A model generated the notes under the pieces. That model had not been told where the DNA came from. It did no database searches and saw only the letters and a list, made by a program, of their open reading frames with translations. A program made the position numbers and the translations under genes. A DNA stretch of 64,000 nt from Beta vulgaris subsp. vulgaris (lineage: Eukaryota; Streptophyta; Magnoliopsida; Caryophyllales; Amaranthaceae): NCBI RefSeq assembly GCF_026745355.1, contig NC_079205.1, positions 59,076,593-59,140,592 on the forward strand, in the 5' to 3' direction. Shown one piece after another: positions 12,989-25,900 of this stretch (position 1 is its first letter; each line of letters opens with the position of its first letter).

Positions 12989-14467
12989 CTAACGATTATA
13001 ACCAAGTTCATGAAATTGCAAGCCATCTAATTTAACCTCAACATCAAGAGTAGGGCAGTACCAACGAACCCAATTAGGAGGTGGAAAGAAGAGTCTAGTA
13101 TACATTTCTTGATTCTCCCTTCCCATGGCTCGAAATTTCGAAACATGCGCTCTTATCCCTTCTTCAGGAAAGGCCATCGTGAAATACAGATTATAGTATG
13201 GGTACTCCACTCTCCTAAGACTCTTAACTCCTTCCGGCAGCGGAAACCTTTCTTCGACACCATGTCCATCTAAATAAAAAAGAAGATCAGGTCTATCAAA
13301 CCAGCAAATCGTACCAGGCTCCCATTGTGGTAATTTCTCAGCTGAAGATTGTAGCGCAAATGAAACATTATCACCAAATCCAAGAAAGAATGTCTGATCA
13401 TCTAAGTTATTCAAACGTTCACATTCCCAATAACTCTCTTCTTCTTCTCCTACTAGTTCATTGTCCTTTATCAAGAATGCCGACATTATTGTTGAAATAG
13501 ATTCACCATCATCCTCAGACATTGATTCTTTGTAAAAGAAGTACAATGCATCATTAGTTGATGTTAACCTTATGTCATTGATGTATTGCATTATTACAAA
13601 TTCATCTTCCGGGTTGTTATACATGAATCGCAATGGATAACGTAATATTGAACAACTATTATTATCTGGGTTGATAACACCAATTTCCCATTCATTCATT
13701 GATGTAATATAGAAGATATAAAATTTCCCATTATGAAATGCCATATCAAGTATCTTGGATTGGTATTGCAGTTTTTCTTGTTGTTGTTCAAATGTAGGCC
13801 CGACCCGAATTCTGGTCCATTGTTGATCCCCGAATTTCCATAATAAAACCTCATCATTTCTTTCATCTTCTTCAAGTTGCACCAAGGCAGTAAATTTCTC
13901 ATCACCCGAGGTTCGATATCGAACCCGCCCGCCCACAACTTTCTTGGATATAGGCATGGTTGCATAATACAAGTTACGAACCAAACAGAACGATTTAGCA
14001 AGTTCAAGAACCCGAAAATCCGACAGATTGATTTTTGCATTAATGGGGGGATCAGCAATGAAGTAATCGGGCGTTATTTCATCAATGACAGGGTTGATCA
14101 GTTGCCATTTTTGGGGCTCGAGTTTGATCAGTCGGACCAACCATGGCACACCATCAGCAGGGTTAGGAGGAGAAATAAGATAGAAACAAGATTGACGAAG
14201 GAAGAGTTTAGGACTGTCGCCATTGTTATCATGATTTGGAACATCAAGATGAGTTTCTTCTTGGGGAACTTCAGCCAAATCGTCTCTCCAAGACCTGTTT
14301 ACCGCTCTAAGGCGAGAAAGATCCGTTTCGTCGCGGCTTTGGTTCGTCATGAACATATGGTAGATGATATGGTTCGGAAGACTGGAGAATGGAGAGGAGT
14401 TTTCGTCGATTGCGGCGACATTGGCGGCGGTGCTACTGGAACACGGTTGTTTAGGTGGTGGTTCCAT
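12989..14467 (-). CDS. F-box/DUF295 (SKIP23-like) protein, intact copy
   Basis: This is a single-exon gene of 492 aa. The frame stays open upstream to 14629, but the ATG at 14467 (MEPPPKQPCSSSTAANVAAI) is preferred because the broken paralogue starts at the matching point. Residues about 27-65 form the F-box (FSSLPNHIIYHMF, then LSRLRAVNRSWRDDL). The rest is the DUF295/KIB-type region: YLISPPNPADGVPWLVRLIK near residue 80, NPVIDEITPDYFI, FRVLELAKSF and, toward the C-terminus, EYPYYNLYFTMAF. By family it should recruit a substrate to an SCF ubiquitin ligase through SKP1; the target is unknown. It faces the PH-like gene copy B with about 670 bp between starts, so a shared promoter is possible. 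Confidence 0.85.
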   Translation of the reverse strand: MEPPPKQPCSSSTAANVAAIDENSSPFSSLPNHIIYHMFMTNQSRDETDLSRLRAVNRSWRDDLAEVPQEETHLDVPNHDNNGDSPKLFLRQSCFYLISPPNPADGVPWLVRLIKLEPQKWQLINPVIDEITPDYFIADPPINAKINLSDFRVLELAKSFCLVRNLYYATMPISKKVVGGRVRYRTSGDEKFTALVQLEEDERNDEVLLWKFGDQQWTRIRVGPTFEQQQEKLQYQSKILDMAFHNGKFYIFYITSMNEWEIGVINPDNNSCSILRYPLRFMYNNPEDEFVIMQYINDIRLTSTNDALYFFYKESMSEDDGESISTIMSAFLIKDNELVGEEEESYWECERLNNLDDQTFFLGFGDNVSFALQSSAEKLPQWEPGTICWFDRPDLLFYLDGHGVEERFPLPEGVKSLRRVEYPYYNLYFTMAFPEEGIRAHVSKFRAMGRENQEMYTRLFFPPPNWVRWYCPTLDVEVKLDGLQFHELGYNR

Positions 14468-15136
14468 GGGGGAGTAGAAAGTAGAAACTATAACAGAGTG
14501 TTTGTTTATTGTTTGATGACTTTGTTTAACTGAATTTATTGGGATTTTGAAAGTTAGTTGGTAGAACTGTAGAAATGAATTATAGTGATTGAATTGGATT
14601 TTATAGTGCTCAAGAAAACAGCGTGGCAAGTGGATTTGAAGAGTTTTTAGCCAATCTTGAGTTAGATTTTGTGCCCAGGAGAATTTAGCTACTAATAATG
14701 GATAGAGATCACTTCTTTGTTAAGATTTTTAGCGGGAAATAAATACTACTGCCTCCCTATTATGATACGATATGTCATAATAACATTTTTTTAAATCCGT
14801 TATTTATTAGTATTACAAAAGAATTTGATTCGAATAGATATTTATAATTCTTTTTATTTTTTAGATATGTTTTTCTTAAATCGATTATATAAAAAAGTTA
14901 TATTCAATTTATTGAGGTCGTTTATTCATGATCAAACTCTATTCTTCACTTATCTAAAACTTCTGGCATGAATTTATATCTATTCAAAACTCTATTTGAG
15001 TCAGCAAAGATTGACTCTTTATATATAAACTCCTGGAATCTCTTTAGTCAAGCTATTACTGAGATAAAGGGATTCTACAAATTACTTGTACAAAAACCCG
15101 AGTGGAAAATAAAATAAAGAAGAAATTGAAGAAAGA
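14468..15136. promoter_or_regulatory. Divergent promoter region between F-box and PH-like copy B
   Basis: These 669 bp separate the two start codons. A TATATATA stretch near 15020 could serve the plus-strand gene. No specific operator-like motif stands out. Confidence 0.4.
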
Positions 15137-18100
15137 ATGACGTTGAATAATTGTTCCTCCGATGATCAAACAAATAACAGGGATGGTGATCTTTATTCTA
15201 TGATTGCACCATATTATCCGAGAAACTCTCATGATAACAATTCTTCTACTGTCGTCAGAACTTCTGCAACAACTCCTCTCCACCAAGTTCCCCCGGTACT
15301 ATTAATGGCGATTTCTCTCTTTGTTTCTTTTTTTCATTGTTTATTAATTTTTATCTCAAAGTTTTGTAATTTTTATTTCACGTCCTTTCTTCAAGGAATA
15401 ATTATGATTTGTTTGATTTGTTTTTTTGCAATTTGAAGCGATATTGATGAATATTGACGTAAATAAGACCAAAGGCTCTAATCTGGGAGAGGAAATAACT
15501 AATCTACATTGAATTAAAACTGTGAAAGGAAACTAATTGATTGAACTGAATTTTTATAAACTGAACTGATTTTCATTGATTCAGTCCAAAAGAATCGAGC
15601 ATAAAGTCCTGTCCTTTTGGACTTATTTTCAGTTAATTTTTGTTCAATTAAGTTAATTTCAGTTGTTATTATTTTCAGTTAATTTCAGTTCAATTGAGCC
15701 ACAATACGTTTTTGTTTTACTTTTCTTGATGATTTTTTTTTGTTATCAATATGGATTTTTTTAAGGTAAATAAATTTTTCTTGTAAGGAGATCCTTCTTG
15801 TAATTTGTAAAAGTTCGATCCTCAATCAGTATGGACTTAAAAATTAGTACGTAGTCTGGTATTAAACCTATGCAATGCACGTATCACGTATGGTATAATG
15901 ATACAATAAATCTTATCCATCGATACTGATTGATGATTTGCCCTATTTTATTTTTAATATTTTGCTAATAAATATTAAAGCTTCCCTAAAACCATACTAA
16001 TCAGTTTATGTGTTTTTTTCTTTTTAAGGTTCGTAATATGGGTAAACCGCCACTCGGACTGAAGTTCAACATGACCAAAATGTTGAGTATGATCAATGCC
16101 GAAGTCCTTGAAGCACCTAATCATTCTTCTGCTGATAAGCAAACTGCTATTAACTTCAACGCTTTGTCTCTTACAATTGGTTCTTGGAAGGTGATTGTTA
16201 TCTAGATTTCATTTTAGTGATTTTAGGTCTGTCTTTGGTAAAATATTTTTATCCCGGATTATTCACGTATTAATACTTATAATAGTAGTAGAAATTTTGA
16301 ACATGACCTTTGTCCCAAAGTATGATACTTTCTCCGTTTTGAAATAAGTTCAACACTAAAAGATGGAGGTATTTCACTTATTTCAAAGCGTAGGAAACAT
16401 ATAACTTAATTAGGTTATTACTTCTCGTCTCTCTCAACATTATTTTGCAAAACTGTAACTTTGTTAGTTGTTGTTACAAACAGTACTAAAGTAGGTTTTA
16501 ACCTAAAAGTAATTACAAAAGAAATTTAATCGTTGCTCTTGTTTCATGTGGTTATGTTTTCATGTCATAGAAAAAATCAAAACGTCACGCGGATATTGTC
16601 GTCAAGTGTTTTTTCAAGAAAAAGAAAATGGCTTTGGAACTTTTGGAAGGCAGTGTTAAAATCAAGATTGAGTTCAACTGGTGTGATATTGAAACTATGA
16701 GTGCTACTTTCCCAAGCAACGGCGGATATCTTTATATTAAGGTAGTGCTTTTTAAATTTGTGCAAATTGCACAAATTTTTTGTTTGGTCAATATATTTTT
16801 ATTTCAACTTTATTGTATGCATATTTATATCTAATGTTTGTTTCCACCATTGAACCGTACGTGCTAAATTTATTGGAGACATGTGTCATGTGCAAATTCT
16901 TCTTGTGTCATTATTAAGATGAAATCTTTAGTAATATTTTTACTTATATGTGGCTTTTGTTTGATCTATTTTTCTCCTTATGACATTTTTAGCTGAAGAA
17001 TAGTCCCTTATTCTTCCGTGAGGAGAATCCTCAGGCTAAGAAGCATACAATATGGAAATCAACAGAAGATTTTACGGATAGACAAGCTTCCTTATTATGG
17101 TATAAAATGCTCACATTATCTTTCTATCATATTTAATTAGCTTCATTTGGATATTAATACTTATCTAGTTTTTCTTTTCCATAGTATGTATGAGCTTAAA
17201 TTCGAACCAGGTTTGTTAGAGAAGCATTATTGCAAGATAATGATAGCTGCTCCAGAGTCAAATTTGAACCTACTGCCTTTATTAGAAGATTCAAATGATG
17301 ATCCCCAACTATCAATTACTTTCACAGGTGAAATTTCCGTATTTTTATTTTTATTGGTCTGTCAGAAGAGTAATACAAGTATAATAGAAAAATTTTGCTA
17401 AAAAAAACCTTTTAAAAGTACAATTCTGCGGAAAAAAAAACTTTTCAAAACAATATTTGCAAAAAAAACCCACAAATTTTTTGAAATGCATAAGGGTGGT
17501 TTTGCAGTTAATGGAAATAAGGGATTAAAGGAAAATAGAAGGGTTAACTCTGCATCTCAAAAACCACAATAGAAAATAGAAATATGTTTCATCTTGCAAA
17601 GAAATATAAGTTTGTGGTTTTTGTTTGCAAATATTGATTTAACAGTTTTTTTCGCAAAATTAACTTTAAAAAGGTTATTTTTAGCAAATTTTGCATAAAA
17701 ATATTGTGTAGTCCAACGTATAAGATATTGTCCATGACTAATCTCGAATGAGTGCAGTTGTTCACACGTGCTCTCACTTTCCCATGGCAGATTACTTATC
17801 AAAGAGCCTTGTTTAATAATGATAATATTGGTCCTTTTATTAATACATTAAGTGGTTGTTTGGCGCAAATACAAATAGGAACATACACCTAACATGATAC
17901 AGGTAGAGGATGGTATACCCTTTCCTAAACGATCTAGTTTTAGAAATCCATGATTTTAAGAAAAATGTTGTTATGTGTTTCCTTAAATTTTGCAACTTGT
18001 TTGAGAATCATTTTTTCAAATTTGAATTAAAAGGTACATTCGTTTAGTTTGCTAGACTAGATGTTCATTTACTATACGTCTTTTTCATTACCACCTATGT

Positions 18101-19143
18101 TATTTTATAATTGGAGATTCACATGTTCTTTAATTTTAAATTGTGTGTTCTATATGAATGACACATTCTTTCAGGTGCACAATGAGCATTAGTGCATAAT
18201 CCACACTTGGGTTGTTTGGTAGAAATGGGAATTTAATTCCCATCGGTAGTTCTATTTCTTAGGTTGTTATTTCCCGTATGTAATTCCTAGGAAATGGACT
18301 ATTATGTTTGCTCAATATCAAGGAAAGAGTTTACAAAAATTATTAAAAATGATGATCTAATTTTAATATGAAAGTAAACCTAGTCACTAAATGGATTAAA
18401 CTAGTCATTTTGGGTTACAAATTGTGAAAAAAAAGTTATTTTGAATTATCAAGTGTTAAGTGTCATCAACCTTGTTGAGAGTGATATATTGATCAATTTA
18501 ACCCCCGATTACATATATCATACTATGCAGATATGATATACATATTATATACAATTATGAGAAATTATTTTACACAATGAGTCAATATATATTAATATAT
18601 GTAAAACTGTGAAACTACAAACTAGTCTAGTTTTTGAGTTATGTGTCACTTGATTTTATTTATAGTGCATTTTGTTTCATATTTTGCGTATTCAAATATT
18701 ATTTATTGAAAATGTACATTTAGATACTACTTCGACATAATTTGACATGTGTTCATAATAATTCCACAAAATAATAGGGAATATTAAAGTAATTTTTTTC
18801 TAGTACCATCAACAATTTAATAACTCGTTAATGTATCAAGATTAGTCAAATGATACCAATGTGAAAGTAGTTCTTACGTATATAGTAATAGTACCCGTGA
18901 TCATGATATCTAGAAGGACTTTTTCTTATATATATATGTATGTATGATTTTTTTGAGGTCTTAAATTCATAATGTCCCCTAATTAGCGATCATTGTTTTT
19001 TTTATGCAGGGGATGATTCTCCAAGCTGTAGCAATATGAACAACTATAGAAACGACTTTGGTGGAATTGGAAACACTCCATCATATTCATTTACCCATCC
19101 AAAGTGCTACAATGAATCAGGAGGAACCAATAATGCTGAATGA
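15137..19143 (+). CDS. PH-like domain protein, TRF2/HOY1 family, copy B
   Basis: Exons 15137-15295, 16029-16190, 16571-16741, 16993-17099, 17185-17327 and 19010-19143 join into a 291-aa frame. Intron phases (0,0,0,2,1) and the 107-nt fourth exon match copy A exactly, confirming paralogy. Core motifs: LSLTIGSWK, KIKIEFNWCDIETMSATF, SPLFFREENPQAKKHTIW, DFTDRQASLL and FEPGLLEKHYCKIM. The last exon starts GDDSPSCSNMNNYRNDFGG, then stops at 19141-19143. A second frame stays open from about 19040 to 19567 and encodes the Gln/His/Tyr-rich tail expected from copy A. So the gene is either truncated or carries a 1-bp frameshift between 19040 and 19143. The nearly 1.7-kb fifth intron holds an inverted-repeat element. 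Confidence 0.75.
16328..16392. mobile_element. Very short Stowaway-like relic in intron 2 of copy B
   Basis: An inverted pair starts TACTTTCTCCGTTTTGAAAT and ends ACTTATTTCAAAGCGTA, with only about 65 bp between the outer ends. It resembles a MITE reduced to its termini. Confidence 0.35.
17389..17697. mobile_element. Inverted-repeat MITE-like element in intron 5 of copy B
   Basis: The left side AATTTTGCTAAAAAAAACCT is matched in inverse orientation by the right side (AGGTTATTTTTAGCAAATTT). The internal sequence is rich in GCAAAAA runs. No clear target duplication was found, so the superfamily is open. Confidence 0.45.
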
Positions 19144-19567
19144 TAATCTACTACTTCATGGAAATGATCAATCTGTCAACTACCAGTCACATCTGTATGA
19201 TTATCAACAATATCCTCTTGTAGCAAGTACCGTCGATCAGGCGCCATTGAGCTCTGCTGATAATATGGCTCATTCTCGCGATGTGGGGTGTCAACAAATG
19301 GATGGTTATCAACATCATCCTCTCGTAAATACAGTCTATCAGGCGCCGTTGAGCTTTGTTGATAATATTGCTCAGCAGGTTGATCATACGCCTCATCCTC
19401 AAGCTAGCGTTATACATCCAAATTCCTGGGTCCGCCACTGCGGTGTGCAACATGAGCCAAGATACTATCATCCAAGATTGGATGATAATGTTGGTGGGCA
19501 GCAGGAACAAAGAGACTATAATTTAGGATTGGATGGTAGTCATGTTCATGGTCAACAGGGTTTATGA
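19144..19567 (+). other. Out-of-frame tail of PH-like copy B
   Basis: This stretch continues an open frame that is shifted relative to the spliced gene. It encodes repeated motifs such as DYQQYPLV and YQHHPLV, each followed within a few residues by YQAPLS- or DQAPLS-like stretches. Composition matches the Q/N/Y/H-rich tail of copy A, so I read it as the former C-terminus. Confidence 0.65.
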
Positions 19568-20678
19568 CATCATATGGTTATGCGTAAAAGACTACACCTT
19601 ATATAATAGTATATAGTATATACGAGTCCAGGGACGGATCTACTAAGTAACAAGGAGTAGCACATGCTACCCCTTAAAAAAAATAAAAAAAATAGGCTGG
19701 GAAAAAAACTTAGAACATAATATATACGAAATCTAGCAAGGTATTGTTGATGTATTGCTCTTGCCGCGGTGGTAAGTGCAGTATCACGAAGACAAGGAGA
19801 ACTTAGGTTCGAGCTTGTGTTTAACATTTTGTTGTTTTTAGTTTGCTCTTTTGTTTGTTTTCTTTTTTCCTTTTTCTTTTTCCCTTTTTTTTTTTCCTTT
19901 TCTTTAATTTCTCCTATGCCCCAAATCTTTTCATTTTCTACAATTATACTTGTTAATTTAAATAATATAATACTTCATGTAATAACAAACTTTATTTTAT
20001 TTGTAGTTGTCGTCTTTCATTATATTATATAGTACTCGTAGTATATAGTATATACGACGGTGAAGTTAGCAATTATATAGTACCGTCTTAGATATATTTA
20101 GGGCCATGTCTTCAACAATAACCATTACTATGAAGTTGATTATTAATAGAGGTTAGTTTTATATTTACTTTAATTTATTCATGATACCATAATTATGATC
20201 TACTTTTTTGTTTTCCCATCTTCAATTCTATATATATGCGTTAGTGTTTACGTGTTAATAATTAAAAGTTGAAGTTGTGGCTGATACTAATATTTTTTTT
20301 TTCTATTATTTATGTCCTGCATCTATTAAATGTTTACCTTCTACTTTCTTAAAGTATCATTCGAGTATTTTAAGCATCAAATTATTAATGTGCACTAGCT
20401 TTAGAAAGTATATTCATAGTTCTTCATACAAAAGTTTTGTTAATCAATTTTGGTTTATGAGTTGAAACAAATTCCACTTTCACAATGCATATGAATTTAG
20501 GAAATACATTGATAGTACATTTGAAGGTGGGTAACTGTAGGGAAGGAATGCAAGCCATCAAAATGAAGATCTCTGCCTCCGTAAACTGACTTTCACACAT
20601 AAATTTGATACACACATGTAAGACTAACTATGATAGCTTCTGCATCTAAAAAGGACTTACTCATTTCTTGAAGAACTT
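19568..20678. other. Spacer with repeat relics
   Basis: At 19632-19690 a GGGACGGATCTACT segment resembles an end of a common dispersed plant repeat. At 19747-19817 TGGTAAGTGCAG and GGTTCGAGC could be decayed A and B boxes of a tRNA-derived SINE. Pyrimidine-rich tracts follow at 19860-19910. No gene is seen. Confidence 0.35.
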
Positions 20679-22243
20679 TTAAAGCAAAGCCTTGTTTTCT
20701 TTGCTGACTCTGGGATCTATGAGTAAGTCCACGAATAATGAAGTAGTTTGAGCATCAGCTGTAAACCCTTCATTGGTCATAATGCTGACAAACTCCAAAG
20801 ACTTGCTGACATCATTACTATGAAGAAAGCCCCTAATGATTGTATTGTAGGTGCAATTATTTAGAGGACACCCATCATTCACCAGTTTCTTTAATAGCTC
20901 GTTGGCATCAGTTAGTAGCCCTTTTTTACAAAGGCTTTTTATTACTACTCCCTCCGTTTCAATTTAATCTACACGCTTTAACATTTTACACTATTCACAA
21001 ATTTCACTTTGACCATCATTTGTGATTTATACGCGGATAGATATATAGTCATGTTGGACCTTGTTAGATTCATCATAACATGTATTTTATTATTATGTAG
21101 TTTTTATAATTTTTACAAATACAAAACTAAAGATATATGTCCTCAAAGTTTTGCATTGGCATGCGTGAAAAGTGTAAGTGTGTAGATTAAATTGAAACGG
21201 AGGGAGTACATTATAAGTACGCACATTTGGAAGTAACCCATCTGAGCAAGTAAGCAATATCCATCTATTAAAGCATTATAAGTGATGATATCGGGAACCT
21301 GGCCTTCGTCAATCATGTATTCAAATAAAGCCCTAGCTTGAGCAACCATCCCTTCTTTACAATACATGTGAATCAACATGTTGTAGGTCTCCACATTAGC
21401 AGCTGTACTTTTGTCCAACATCTGAGTCAACATGTCTTCAGCATCTTGCCACTTCCCCAAAGTGCACATACCGCGAATTAGAGAATGATAAGTGAATACA
21501 ATGGGGGAAATGCGCTTGGTTTTCATCTCCTGAAAAGTTGGAGAGCTTGAGGTAAAAGCTGGTCTTTGCAGAGACTATCAATGATGGTATTATATATGAC
21601 AGCATCAGGCAGGTAATGGCCATGAAATTCCATAGCACTGAGCAACTTAAGAGCACCAACATTGTTTCCTCATTTGCAGAGACCTTTAAACATAGTCCCA
21701 TAGGTAACAAGAGTGGGTTGGAAGCCAAGCTTGAGAGTCTAGTCGATCCAAATGAATAAGGCCATTAATGAAGGTAGTGATAATGACAATATTAGGTTGA
21801 TGGCCCATTTTAAACAGCTTGGCAAGAACGGATCGGAGAACCCGAAATCAACACGGCTAGAGCGACAGTAACAATTGGCAAGGATGCACAGGGAATAATG
21901 ATCGGGTGGGATGCCAGACAGCTAAAGCTGCCTTAAGAGAGATAACAGTGGAGAAAGGAGGGAAGGGTTTCATCTTACACATTGCCGTAAAAAGCATACA
22001 TAAATCAATGATGGAAGGAAGAGGGTGCAATGAAATCATAGCATCAAAAAGAGAAAGGGGATGATTAGTGTGGGAAAACCCTAATTTACAATCTTGTCTC
22101 ACAAAATTCAGCAACAATTGAGGTTTATCAACAAGATGAAGAAGATTTGTTGCATAATTTGAGTGAGAAAGTTGAAATTGAAATGGAATACCTGAAGTAG
22201 CAGTAGATAAGAGGGAAGCTACAATTGCAGTTTTCGGAATCAT
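20679..22243 (-). pseudogene. RFL-like pentatricopeptide repeat (PPR) protein, broken
   Basis: Reading from 22243 down, the N-terminus contains LSLFDAMISLHPLPSIIDL, the signature opening of Rf-like (RFL) P-class PPR proteins. PPR motifs follow in several frames: TLVTYGTMFKGLCK then an in-frame stop, DAVIYNTIIDSLCKDQLLPQ, VFTYHSLIRGMCTLGKWQDA, VETYNMLIHMYCKEG and IITYNALIDGY. A 259-bp Stowaway-like MITE (20948-21206) interrupts the next repeat. The frame resumes as LLTDANELLKKL and CTYNTIIRGFLHSND and ends at 20679. Known RFL proteins act in mitochondria, often restoring fertility by binding chimeric transcripts; this copy cannot make a full protein. Confidence 0.8.
20948..21206. mobile_element. 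Stowaway-like MITE, 259 bp, inside the PPR pseudogene
   Basis: The inverted ends start CTCCCTCCGTTTCAATTTAA, and TA duplications lie at 20946-20947 and 21207-21208. PPR coding sequence continues on both sides, so it inserted into a formed PPR gene. Confidence 0.9.
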
Positions 22244-22949
22244 ATGGGAGCACTCACTGATTTCACTCACTATATTCGGATGAAAACCTTAAAAATTAGG
22301 TATAACATTAAAACATCCACTATCATTCATATTTCATATGTTTTGCTTCTAAAGTTCTCAGTTGTCACCATTGAAATGTCTGGAAACAGTCGCTTTTTAA
22401 GGAGTTGGGCAAAATTCCTATTTCAACCCTTTTTCTCCCGTAGTCCCGTGTGGTATTAGTAGAGAAATAGCGATGTACTTTTTTGAATCCATTAAGAGCA
22501 CGTTTGGTTCATGATTTTTGGGCTCTAAGAAATGAAATTCATTATCGATTCCCTTTCTTTTTGTTTGGTTCAATCCCTCATCAATCCATTACCATTAAAT
22601 GAAATGAATCCATGAAAATATAAGATGTGAGACTTTCACCCGATCACGACAAACCTATCTTCCTGCTTCTAAATGAGAGATCAAATATTTTCAGCATATA
22701 CACTGTAGCACACCAACATAAATAGGTGCCTATGATTGGCAAAGAAACGTGCTTCAACCGCAGTTTGATATATATGACGAAGCTGTCAAACCCACTCAAA
22801 CACAACACTTGCTATGCACAAGAAACTGGCTTATGTAGAAGCTAGCAGAATTTAAAACATCCACCTAAACTACACAGTACATACAACGCTGGGAACTTGA
22901 AAGACGATAAAAACTTGGGCAGAACCTACACTATAAGGCTAGCGCGCCA

Positions 22950-25900
22950 CTAGTTGATGTACTGTGAGAGCCACTTGAAGCCCTCTCCATAACCCATTTT
23001 CCTGACAATACTGCACATGAATACCTCCATAGGTCGGACATTGGAATCTGCCAGGTTAACCTTCCCCTTACCAGTGGTAAAGTTGCTCAGGCCCAGGTGA
23101 TACCGTAGCTCATCTTCTGAGGCTGCATATGGTATGTCGATCTTGTTTCCTAAAATCAGGAAAGGAACATTGGCCAAGGCTTCATCGGAAAGGAGAGCAT
23201 CCAGCTCCTTCTTGGACTCGGCGAACCTCTCCTTGTCAAAAGCATCTACCAAGTAGACCACCGCATCCACCTTCATTTCCAAGACTTGCATTAATTGGCA
23301 AATAGCATAATAAAACAAGTTGGAACTTAGATACCTAAATAAATGTCTGTCTGCAGATTATAATATAAGTAAACTGCCAATAAAGGGAGGCGCTACCAAA
23401 TATTTCTGCACGACAATTTCTGCCTCCGATGATTCAAATAGACCCAATCATCTATTTGAAATGATGAAAGGCACTTAGTGGTCAGCTCAACAAAAGAACG
23501 TATATAAACTGGCAAACAACAAAAGGAATGAGCACAAAGTGGCTCAAACTTCTTCTGAAAAATGATCTATCCTTTTTATGGCTTATGAAGGAACCACTTT
23601 CTCAATAATCATTAGGGTAAAGGCTGCTACATACTATCCTAATTCAAATATCCAAGCAAAGGTGGGAGCTCATAATATGTTCTGACGATGATCTTATTAT
23701 TGTTGGGCCAAGAAGCGACAAAGTTCCTGATGCCTTAAATGGAGTAACTCTGCATAAAGCAAAGATAGGATGCACCATGAAATGTTTCATATATAATTTT
23801 ACAATACTTTCATGATGTAAAAGTATCTGCAAGTGAAAAATTAAGGGAAGGTCAGTTGAATGATCAAGACTAAGCCGCATGGTTAAATTGGACCAAGTAC
23901 TGGCTCAGACCAGTATTGTTGATCCGGAGACCGTCAATCAGGTTCTAGAATAGTCTTCTCAGTTACAGGATCGGGCATTAAATTCTGTAAATATTAAGTT
24001 ATTATGCTCCAAACATTTAACACAACAAATGTGGAACTTGCATGAGAAAATACTTAAAGAGCCTAATCCTTGAAGGGTGATAAGGACCATCATTATATGC
24101 AGAATCAGATAAGACTGGAACAATAAAAACCATAATTCTCCTTCACAGATGTATTTGCTCAAATAAGAGGATGAAAAACATGCCAGGGAAAGATGGCAAG
24201 CAATGCAATAGATAAACCACAGATGTCTCAATGCAATTTCCAACAGATGCTGATCATTAAAAGGCTAAAACAAGGATAAAGAAAGAACAAAACCCATCAT
24301 CTCCCTCCACCCTCAAGCTCTTGAAATTTGTTTTCATATCATAAAAATACTCGATTGAATCAATGCACAAAAGGCACATTCAGGCCAGGGGCATCCGATT
24401 GATAAATATATTGATATCTGAACCAAACCAATAACAAACCAACTGAAAGACTAGCAATGACATAACAACCTTGAAGATATTGGCCTTCCTCCCATACATC
24501 ACATATAAATTGACACTCTCATATGAGATTATGAAGGCTGAGTTGGTCTCATCCAATCAAATAGAGAGCAACAGACCAAATCTGCATAAACATCAACCCT
24601 TCCATTTCACATAAAAACCATTGATACAAGATAACTTGCTAACTCTAACACGTATCAAGACCTTCCAGTTGACCAAGTTGCCAATAGAAAAGATTTCCAA
24701 GACCCATTAAGCAGGATATTATGCTGAATAACTCACATAAAAAAGTCCATATATGGTTTAGGAAGCAGATTACCACATGTGGAAATAGGGGAACAGGCAT
24801 ACGTCAAAGAGATGCATCTTTAAACAGAGGACACAAGCAAGAGAGCTTCAAAACTGGACACAGGTAAGAAAGCTATAAATTTGAATTCACATAACACCTG
24901 AACAAACAAGAAGTGAATAGAACTATAGAAGATAAATTCCATGGCAGGGAGGCAAGAAATAAAATTAATGCAATAAGATTAATGGATGTCTCTAAAACCT
25001 CATCAAACTATCAATGCAATTTTCAATTTGGAAAGAATGTCCGGAATGTTACTATATAAACACACCTCAAACATAAAAAGGTGCCATCAGGGAACTCCCT
25101 ATAACTCTATTGGACCCCATGAATCAGATATAAACAGAAACTTTTACCTGGGATTATAAAGGCCTACTAATAATTACCTTCAATTTGATCGCTGTGTAGC
25201 AACTAGCACCGAAATAATCAAACAAATTAAGCCCAAATCCATTACTCGGTAAAAGAAAACTAATGCACAAACACTAAACAAGAAACCAACACCTCCAAAA
25301 GCACCCAACAAGATGAAACAGTCCCTATATAAAAGCAGAAAGCTAGCAAGATAAACAACTAAACAAGAAGTAAGCCAAAAGCAGAGGATATAAATTTACT
25401 TTAGCATAGTAATCTTTCCAGACGCGGCGAGCAATCTGATGTCCTCCCAAATCAAAGGCCTTGAACTTGATTTTACCAATACTCAGTTCTTCAGATGTTG
25501 GATACTGAGTTGGCTGATGCTGAACCAATCTCTGTCATCAATTAACCACCATCCATACATACAAAACCCACTTAAATTTATTAATTCAATAGAAAATTGG
25601 TCTAAACTTAGCTTCATTAACTCATATAACTTCGAGTTACAACAAAAATATACGTTAAACACAACAATTTTACAAACACGCTGAAAATTCTCACTCCAAA
25701 TTCTTGAATCTAGTGATGACTATTAAATCAAATAATCAATAAATTAACATATTCTTTTGTGATTCTTTTTCTGCAGTAATAAAACAACATAAATGAAAAG
25801 TAGTAAATTGAATATAGAAACAAACCTCATCTTTCAACATATGAAGTAAGGTGGTTTTTCCGGCATTATCAAGACCTAAAAACAAGATCTTCGCTTCTTT

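Noticed and set aside
13877..14533. 218-codon open frame on the plus strand
   Set aside because: It is the reverse-strand shadow of the intact F-box gene.
18195..18300. TTGGGTTGTTTGGTAGAAAT, resembling a Tourist-like end in intron 5 of PH-like copy B
   Set aside because: No right-hand partner was seen and the similarity is short.
22497..22620. GAGCACGTTTGGTTCATGAT, resembling a Tourist-like MITE end
   Set aside because: No inverted partner or target duplication could be found nearby. It may be a truncated relic.
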